Below are positions 8,116 through 15,533 of a stretch of 15,533 bases of DNA, in pieces. Both the position numbers and the translations under genes were made by a program. This DNA is from Candolleomyces eurysporus (lineage: Eukaryota; Basidiomycota; Agaricomycetes; Agaricales; Psathyrellaceae). Positions within the stretch are counted from its first letter, which is position 1; each line of letters starts with the position of its first letter. The notes under the pieces are model-generated. The model saw nothing but the letters and a program-made list of their open reading frames with translations, searched no databases and had not been told where the DNA came from. The stretch lies in the NCBI GenBank assembly GCA_027579435.1, contig JANBPK010000203.1, forward strand, positions 1 through 15,533, in the 5' to 3' direction.

Positions 8116-8640
8116 AATCAGATAGCAGACACATGTATAAATCACACTGAACAAATCAGAAAGGCACTCAGTGAAAAATGCTGAAGCTGACCGGTGAAAC
8201 GATCAATGCATGCTGACTGAAACTCCCTACATCCACTGGATGAAGCATGATCGAAATATCCAATGACCTCTCTCAATGACACACTCTCATTCGCAACCAA
8301 TGAGCCAGCTACAGCTTATGATTCTTATAAATGAAGCTTCTAGAGTTATTCGATGATTGAAACGGCCATGGCCTTTTAACGCATCTGTGGCAAATCCATA
8401 GCTGGATCGATCAGATGGCAGACACGAGTTGCCCAGGAGAAAGCTGTTGTATCTTGAAACATTAGATATCCGATATTACCTTTTAAGCGAGTGCTCTGAG
8501 GTCTACTAAATCCGGATTCTGCAAACACAACAATTATACGATTATGAAAATGTGATCCCAGAGTTCGTCCAAATAAGAGACCAATAAGCAATGAAAACAC
8601 AGAATCAATCAATGTCCGTGGATGTGGGAATATACGAGGA
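8116..8640. other. Unassigned 3' flank of the peroxygenase gene
   Basis: I see no gene. A 78-aa minus-strand frame (8376-8612) with a hydrophobic start is open but unrecognised and lies downstream of the peroxygenase stop. The sequence is AT-rich with scattered ATGAA words. Confidence 0.3.
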
Positions 8641-8657
8641 ATCTGTACGATAGTACC

Positions 8658-10064
8658 CTACAACTGGCCGTAAGGGAGTAATTCAGGGCATCCCGAAGGC
8701 GCAAAGGCAGCCGTGTACCAATAATTGATGTTCTTGATCAAGTTCCTTCTCAAGATACCAGTCGGCCTCGGATACAGCTCCTGCAAACTACCAATCACAA
8801 ACCTATGCAAGCTGCACGGATCGAGGAAATCTGCCGAATTGGGATCAACGACGTAGTTGTTGAGCTGACCATCCGCATTATTACCAGGAAGCCAAGGGTG
8901 GGCCTCGAGAACNTTTTTCGACGCCTTCGGCACTCGAGGGCTGAGCAGCTCTGTGGAAGTCAGGTGGGAACTTCATGTCCCTGAAGAAGGCTGCTGCATG
9001 GTCCATCGAGAGCTTACGCTCGGTTTGGCGTCCGTCGACGAATAAGTTGATGGGGAAGACGGTCTCACCGTACGCAGTGAGGAAACGAACGTTCTTGAAT
9101 GAGAACTGGGGATTGGTAGCGATGGAGTCTTGAATACGCGAGTAGCGGAGCTCGCCTGCAACGGTGAGATTGTAGAAACCTCCGCCGTAACGGTTGCTGA
9201 AGTCGACAAACTGAAGAATAATACCAAGTCGTCAGTACCTTGTAAATCCTTGGCTGATAGTAAGAAAATGAAAGAACGAACCTTATCGAACAAAGTTTGG
9301 TTAAAGCTATGGTTATCCCCGAAGAATTCATCCGCACGAGTCAAACCAGCGTCACCTGTAGCAAGAGATATCGACTCTATCGACTGTCAGGCACAGCATA
9401 GTACATACCTTCGAAAGTTCCGTGCACGTTGAGTCCACCAGCATGGGCGGGAGGTGGGGGAGGAGGTCCAGTCTTCGGAGTCTTGCCGCCGATACTAAGA
9501 AGATCGGTGACCAGATTTCCGTTCAAAAGGTGTCCGAGGTATGTCGCGGAGACAGCGGCGTCATGGTCAAAGTTAAACCCTAGTACGGAGCAAGAGAGTC
9601 AGAAAGTTATACAGCACATGCATCGTTTCATCGAGATACCTTCTTGAACGGCGTTGATGATTTGGGTAGGAGTGGCGACGCCATCACGAGGAAGATACTG
9701 AACAAGCGTTGTCAGTCACTCTTGGAAATGTACAAGGATGATTGGTAGAACTTACACCATGGGAAGCCAGAGTATTCAATCCTGGGCAAGGACCGCGAAT
9801 ATCTCCCCTTCTCAACGGCCTCCAAGGGTGATCACGATCGTTGACCAACTTTGTCCCCGTAAAACTGATAGGACCAGGTGGTGGAGGTGGATCGACTCCT
9901 TGTCCAGGACGTCCTCCTGTTTGAGAAGCAGTCGAGTCCTCTACTTCCTGACGTTTCAAAAAGCTGCCGTTGGGAGCCTGGAGGTTAGGAAACGCGAACG
10001 AGGTGGAGAGGGACCCGAGGGTAAAAAGCAAGGCTGTGAGAAGAGCGAAAGGTTTGGAAACCAT
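8658..10064 (-). CDS. UPO: Secreted unspecific peroxygenase (heme-thiolate peroxidase, long type)
   Basis: Unspecific peroxygenases use hydrogen peroxide to insert oxygen into many organic substrates outside the cell. I read five exons: 10064-9756, 9697-9640, 9579-9409, 9355-9282 and 9210-8658, with GT-AG introns of 58, 60, 53 and 71 bp. Ignoring one N (8913) the frame gives 387 aa; counting it shifts the frame just before LEAHPWLPG. A hydrophobic signal peptide covers about residues 1-24, with a Kex2-like KR at 37-38 and a Pro-rich stretch before the core. The heme ligand is C93 in RGPCPGLNTLASHG. The Mg-site EGD is 179-181, and the acid-base pair is R246 and E253 (RFLTAYGE). C336 and C378 match the C-terminal disulfide of the Agrocybe aegerita enzyme. 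These are the PCP-EGD-R-E signatures of long (group II) UPOs. Position 183 is Gly where the Agrocybe enzyme has a Ser that helps bind magnesium. The ATG at 10064 is chosen because it opens the signal peptide. The gene stands alone; no neighbour suggests a cluster. Confidence 0.93.
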
Positions 10065-10162
10065 CGGTGAGCTGTGGTGCTTGACAAGAGCTTGAAGGTA
10101 AGTTGAACGCGTTGGCTCTGGTGTAGGAGTGAGTTCTATACAGCTCATGAGCAAAGGGTCAG

Positions 10163-10171
10163 CCTTTTATA
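10163..10171 (-). promoter_or_regulatory. TATA box of the peroxygenase gene
   Basis: TATAAAAGG is read on the minus strand about 100 bp upstream of the peroxygenase ATG. The distance leaves room for a 5' leader of roughly 60-70 nt. A clear TATA box fits an inducible, strongly expressed secreted enzyme. Confidence 0.6.
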
Positions 10172-10179
10172 CCACGCTT

Positions 10180-13100
10180 GCCATCTCTCTAAATGCGCAT
10201 ACGAGGTAGATTCACCATTCCTACCCCTGAGTTCCCAGGTTTCGGTTCGCTTGAAACTGCGGATTATCTCGACACCTATCTTTGCCTTGCTCTGAGAGTT
10301 AACGTTGTCACTCGCCGGCCCAGTCGTAAGTATGATGACCAAAAAGCGGTACACCCCGCCATTTCCTATACCAGCCGCAGCTCCTGGTGACATATTCGGT
10401 TTGATGATACCCGGAGTAGCGTCTATGGATCTGCTTCACTAGGATTCTTGACATTTTTTCTTACCGTAGATGGGTCGGATAGAAAAAAGTCGCCTTCCTG
10501 CTTCTCTCTTTCTCAGTCTCGATCCTTCAAAGTTGGCAAAGAACCCCGTCAGCGTCAGTCGGATGGGCAGCCAGGAAGACTACTTGATGCTTATCGTCCT
10601 GCGCACTTACGACCAAGTCTCGTAACCCAATCAATAATTTGTCAAAGCAATCGAATGTTTACCCTGCAAACGGCGCCTGCCGTCCAATCATAGGATCGGT
10701 ATTTGAGTCAGTCTGGCATCAGTAGTACGCACTGACCCTCTGGCCTTGCGTATGTACTTCGGATTTGAGAAAAAGCGGATGCTATGAGCAATTCTCTAGA
10801 CAAGCAGCCTTGGCATACCTTTCTAAGGATGCTTTTCAGAAATTAATCAGAGCACGGGGTGGAGATCACGGCATTGCAGATGAGACGCGTCTGACCCAGA
10901 GAAGAACGAGACCCATTGCACACAGCTCTCGACGTGGAGCACGGAACCATCGATGAGAACCCTTCAGAAGCGAACAATTACCTCACCGCAGTGAACTGTG
11001 CATTATGGAGGCAATATAACCATCTCGACCACCACTTTCGCGGAACTTATGATGGTTGCCGATGCACAGGATCAGNAAAAAACGAGCAGGGCCATCCCGA
11101 TAACAACAACCCAGGTCAAAGGCTCCATCCAATCTTTATCGGGCGAGATTCGAAGCGAGATTAATCTAACCAGGCAGCGTGACGAGGAGGATAGAGGGAC
11201 CAAACAGTGCCAGAGCGAGCAGAATCGCTGAAGAAGGACGGTGCCATAGCCATGGTAAACGAAGAGAAGTCGAAGGTCCCAATCGACTGGAACTACCGAA
11301 TATATTCGAGCCCCTCGGGTGCTACTATTGAGAGAACGGAGTCTGCAGATTTAAGAGGTGACCTTTCAGATGGGTCTGCCCACCTCGCAGACCCAGGCAT
11401 CCCTACTACGTTCGCCAGCAATATACTATCATGGTGATTATCACCCTACCTCGCAGCTTATAATCCAACGGATTCGTGTTGTTCACTTTGCCCGACTGGC
11501 TGAAGGGAGCCCTGCTTGCTTTATTTCTCAGTATTTGTGCTTCTGCGAGCCGTCGTGGACGAGCGGGCATCGTAATTGGGAGAATCGACGCGTTATCTGG
11601 TCAACGACAACAGAGGCTGAACCTGAAGTTATCTACCAAACATGGCACAACACATCCCTCCTCACGTCTGACAGTTGACCACAATGTGCCCTAGGAGGAC
11701 TACCTCATGCAATATGGAGTATGTGGCCAGAGGTAGTTATAAGAGCTTTATACCATAGATATCCTCCGAATTCGATCTATGCTCAGGGAACAAGCACTTT
11801 CATCCGAGTGACAGTTGCTACGTATATGAGACTAGAGACGATAACGGGACTACTCGGAGTAGAAAAGACCGCAGCTGTATACACCCATCAGAACAACCCT
11901 CCCTGCGATGAGATATCTCTCTCAATCTGCCGGCCAGACGTGCGTCAAGCGGTTAGCTGAGCCATGCGCTTGGTCAGATGATGTACATGTTGTAAAGCGC
12001 ATTCAGGAGGCTCTTTGCCAAGCACGCGCAATTCCATTACCATAGCAGCAACAATTCAATATCTTAGAGGCGTCGCTGCGGCTCCAGTCGCTGACTCCAG
12101 ATGACAGCAAACTGAGGTAGTGGACCGAACCTTCGGCGGATCAAACAAGGAGTGTTCAAAATATCACATTCAAGTCACCGTTCGTATATCTCTCCAACTC
12201 TGGAAGTACACGATACTCGCGGTTCGGCATATACAGTCCAGTCACTAGGGTAGAAAGCTCGAACACAAAAACGATGTCCTCGATTTACCGTGGAAGAAGA
12301 ATGACCGGTAATCGCTCGAACGCAGTGTACGCGCAGCTTCAGACGAACCCAGGTCTGGAATCAATCATAATCATACAGAGTGATAGTTACGCCGAGATAC
12401 ATAGCGAATTGTCAGAGATATTTAATCCGGTTACTTGATCCAAGGGAGGAGTCAGAAGATCTTTCGGATCGGCACCAAACCGAAGTACAGCGAATAGCGC
12501 CAGAGAGAGAGGGTGATGAACAAAAGTGAAGAAGGCTGTAGAGTCCCTCAAATCTTCGCTAGCGAGCGTAAGATGTTGCGGATTTCGCTGATGTATGAAG
12601 AAAGTCTGAGAACTGCAGGAGTGAAGTTGAGCGCCCCGCAATTGCCGCTGAGGCTTGAAGTGATAGATTTGAGGAGGTTTGGACGTTGCGCTGCAGCTAG
12701 AGGGAATCAAAAGGGATAACCTCGGAGATGATTGCACCAATTAGCAGCTAAAGCCGCCTCTCCACCACTCATCTTAGTCTTTGATTCGTAGCTCAGCACT
12801 GCCTCAGTTCACCGTCCCTCCAAACAGTCAACAGACGTTGAGCCTGACATCGCCCGTCTTAGTCAATGTGCTCTCTGAGGTCGGTCGCTCAACAGCTAGT
12901 CACGAACAGAGGCTCCGATTCTGTGGGCACTGGATCTGTGTTCCCGATTCGATTCACCGTCCAGAACGCATAGAAGATGAAGTCTCTGCAAGTCACTGAC
13001 GCACCACACAGTCGATCTTCATGGAGGCTTCGAGGATATTCGACTCCGAATGGGTATGCGATTTGCACATCCACAGCCGACATATATTGTACTAATGAGC

Positions 13101-13290
13101 CGTGTAGAACAAGGGCATAGCTACGGAGAGCAATTAAAAGTAAACGTAGAGGTATCATCGTGCACGCACGTCCTGAATATCTTACTTTCGAAATATTATT
13201 GAATCGGCTCAGGAACGCAAGCAAAGAGGCAGGGGAATCCAATGAACCCTGGAGATTAACGCGATAACCCGCATGGCGGGAAAGGGCCGT
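10180..13290. other. Long stretch without a defensible gene
   Basis: From the peroxygenase promoter to 13290 I find no recognisable protein, RNA gene or clear repeat. Open frames are all under 120 codons. Between 10448 and 11960 every open frame starting with ATG above 60 codons is on the plus strand, but they shift frame often and I could not join them with convincing introns. The minus-strand frames 12387-12740 and 12889-13242 (117 aa each) are also unrecognised. An N stands before six A at 11076. The region may hold decayed coding sequence, non-coding RNA or intergenic DNA. Confidence 0.35.
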
Positions 13291-14099
13291 TCTAAACCTT
13301 GGCAGTGCGTCATCACTTGCCCACTATTTGGCAATGGCTTCCGATGTCCACGATTGCTCCCTGTCGTCGTCCCTTCTCGTTGGGTTGGCTTGGTGGGTTA
13401 GGTCGAGAACCTACTCCTGTTGTCGTCAATGCTCTTTCCCTCCGGATATACGCTCTTCATCGGGATCGCCACCACCTACGATATCTGGTGACACTACATA
13501 CCCTCGGAGGCCAAAACCAACCCAACCGACCATGTTTCTCGATGGAGGATATCGGCATTTATTGCCTGACCAAAACGATCATAGACCAAGCACGCTAGAC
13601 GAGGTCTGCAGTGAAAGGCGGGAGAGGAGAGTGGTGATTCGTGATGGGGTAGCGGATAATAGCGCGGATTTGATCTTCCTCAAGGTGCGTATTCTTTTTC
13701 TCCTTTAGACGTTCATTTTGCTTATGGGCGTAGATGCATATAATAGGACTACAGATTGTAGTGCCATTGCAAGTCTGGCGTGATGAAGGTGTTTATCTGG
13801 TACATTGTTCTCCTCTTCCTTTCTTCCTTTCCTTCATTCATTTGAGCATGAATTGTTGCTAGGCCTAATACGAAGGCATCATAGACTACTTCAACCTCGG
13901 AGATATATCCTTCAGAGACGTATCCTCCCTCACAGAGTTCAAAAAGGCCAGTCATGGAAAAGCTACGCTCTCTCCCTTCACTAAGAGCGTTTCGTCTATA
14001 AACCCCCTACGTCGTCGAACGCCTAATTATAAGGCATGCTGCGATCAAAGAGTCTACCCCAACTTTCGGTTCAGCAACGACGCTTATCCCAAGTTTTAG
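13291..14099 (+). other. Unrecognised open frames, possibly remains of a gene
   Basis: A plus-strand frame at 13328-13708 (126 aa) ends at a GTGCGT donor-like site (13686) with CTTTAG shortly after. Another frame, open from 13869 to a TAG at 14097-14099 (76 codons, no ATG), reads YEGIIDYFNLGDISFRDV and onward with normal-looking composition. An intron-joined gene is possible but I cannot link the two in frame, because a TAA precedes 13869. No family is recognised. Confidence 0.2.
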
Positions 14100-15157
14100 T
14101 GCGTCTGTGAGGACGGTCTCGAAAGCGTCTGTTCAACAGTACAGTAATCTCCTGTGAATATGACGTTCACGATTGGGGGAGCGCCATTAACAGGAGCCAG
14201 GGCTCGGGGGTAGACAGATAGACGAGTCGATAACGTCGTTGCATTTGGTTTTGTCTTTGGACTCGGAGATCGCTTCTACGTCGTAAGTGAGCACGATTGC
14301 GACGACCACATTGGCGATAACGTTTTCGACTTCGACTTCGTAGGTGCCGACGACTATTGCGTCGTCAATTTATATAGTGGAAGATGGATCCCCGAGACCA
14401 TCGCAGCTTCCGCCGCCATTTTCAATTTTCGATTTCTTGAGACCCTGCTTGGGGAAAGCGCTTTCGCTTGCGTTTCGACCTAACTGGCGCAATTTCTGTC
14501 CCTTTTGCAGTATATGAAGAGTGTCTTTGAAAACAAAGGAGACGCCGAATATGAGTCAATTAGTGTAGCATCTCCCATTCGCAAATTTGGATGATTCTAA
14601 ACATGCATTCAACGTCTTGTATTTGTAGATCACAAGTGTGCTCACCTGGTATTGTTGCTCCAGTGCGGTGATAATTTACACAAGCCTTGCCTTGCTGTCC
14701 TATGGCGTTGGGATCTTGGTATGAGGCTCTGCTTTGTCTGTTCCAATGTTGACTGGCTTTGAATATGATAAAAGTGTTTTACTTTGAGGATATAGCTCAG
14801 TTCGTGAGTCGCTCGATGTAAAACGTTCAGCGGCTGTGCTCATGGCTTAGCTTTGAATACAATGTCAGTCAGTGAGTCTGCATATTATCATGGGCCCCGG
14901 TTTGAGTGCATCGAGGGCGTGTGCTAACAGTATCTGGTCATTGCGACACCGTCTTTCAGAGATCACAGAGGAGGCGCAGAGATGCTGGCTAGAGGGAATG
15001 CTGCTCTCTTGAATTACATCTGTTGGCATAGTTAGAATCCCTGAATTTAAATCGGTGCACAGCTTTCGAACTTACCTTTTTAGTGAGACCTTATAACAGA
15101 AGATAAGAGTTTGGGCAGTTTGGTCTGTATCACGACGCATAGTAGGCCCTTGCTATA
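14100..15157. other. Unassigned region
   Basis: No gene is seen. The stretch 14240-14370 is rich in CGACG and TTCG words and holds a perfect 6-bp inverted repeat (14349-14354 with 14361-14366). The remainder is AT-rich with no open frame of note and no complete tRNA. Confidence 0.35.
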
Positions 15158-15533
15158 ATACTGAGGTTAAAGCGGGAACAATACCGGTCACGCAGAATGC
15201 AGAACGGGCAAACTTGGAAAGTGGTGGTCCAAGGTGAGGCTGCTGTGGAGAGTGCACACCGTGTGCGCGTGCACTCACCGGTTCCGTTCCGTCTCCATTC
15301 TCCGGAACGGGAATAGCTATCCCGATCCTTGTGATATCTTTAGGGTATAAAGGTATTTCACTTATCTCCTGTATCAATAGCTAGCTTTCCCCTCAGCTCA
15401 CTCTCCTTCCTTCCGTTCCCCCTCTATCCCTTACTCTCCGAACTAATCCTTATTTCTCACCACACCCCGGAGATTGGTCTAGTTACCCCTAGGTCGATTA
15501 CTCGCGACCCTCCCTCGTCTAGATCGGTGGTTC
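15158..15533 (+). promoter_or_regulatory. Promoter or LTR-like region with TATA box (partial at window end)
   Basis: Two perfect 8-bp inverted repeats (15250-15257 with 15269-15276, and 15284-15291 with 15303-15310) and a near-palindrome GGGAATAGCTATCCC (15309-15323) are followed by GGGTATAAAGG near 15343. A strongly pyrimidine-rich leader (about 15380-15470) comes next. This order resembles the U3-R part of a basidiomycete LTR, but an ordinary strong promoter would look similar. No TG...CA boundary or second copy can be placed, because the window ends at 15533. Confidence 0.4.

Noticed and set aside
9684..10154. Peroxygenase start at the upstream in-frame ATG (10154)
   Set aside because: It would put 30 polar residues before the signal peptide and begin too close to the TATA box; the ATG at 10064 directly opens the signal peptide.
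12387..13242. Two 117-aa minus-strand frames (12387-12740, 12889-13242)
   Set aside because: No recognisable motif, no plausible splice connection and low-complexity stretches; chance frames are likely.
14786..14815. tRNA-like GGATATAGCTCAGTTCGTGAG
   Set aside because: It resembles a D-arm, but no matching anticodon arm, T-arm or acceptor stem follows.

Overview
The window reads as nuclear DNA of a mushroom-forming basidiomycete (Agaricomycetes, probably Agaricales). The protein-coding genes are cut by many 48-71 bp GT-AG introns, their proteins resemble families I know mainly from mushroom genomes, and one encodes a secreted heme-thiolate peroxygenase close to the Agrocybe type. Family assignments come from reading the translations and from memory; no database search was run.

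Layout. (1) Positions 1-1108 and 6803-7151 (minus strand) are the two halves of one Gag-like retroelement gene, split by a 5.7 kb insertion. A 37-bp direct repeat (1072-1108 = 6803-6839) lies at both sides, and the reading frame continues from one half to the other across it. (2) Positions about 1109-6802 hold a candidate DNA transposon. Its ends are inverted arrays of a degenerate heptamer (GTTCGCG type). Inside are two convergent multi-exon genes with 89 bp between their stop codons: on the plus strand an 897-aa protein with two cysteine clusters, an RTC4-like domain and a C-terminal SUMO-interaction-like motif; on the minus strand a 666-aa protein with the CxC5 and CxC6 cysteine clusters associated with KDZ transposons, with a possible D-D-E triad. 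(3) Positions 7152-8657 have no convincing gene but contain an alternating purine-pyrimidine tract and a degenerate repeat. (4) Positions 8658-10064 (minus) encode a complete long-type unspecific peroxygenase in five exons, with signal peptide, heme-ligand PCP, EGD and the R/E catalytic pair, and a TATA box upstream. (5) Positions about 10180-15150 have no gene I can defend. (6) The last 370 bp look like a promoter or LTR: three inverted repeats, a TATA box, then a pyrimidine-rich leader running off the window.

How it fits together. The two genes of the inserted element probably work as a mobile unit: a candidate transposase and a DNA- or chromatin-associated partner. Both frames are open (apart from one N in the plus-strand gene) and the flanking repeats match at every readable base, so the insertion looks recent. 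The peroxygenase is an independent host gene for extracellular oxidation. Single Ns break the frame in two otherwise intact genes; I treat them as sequencing or assembly uncertainty rather than mutations.
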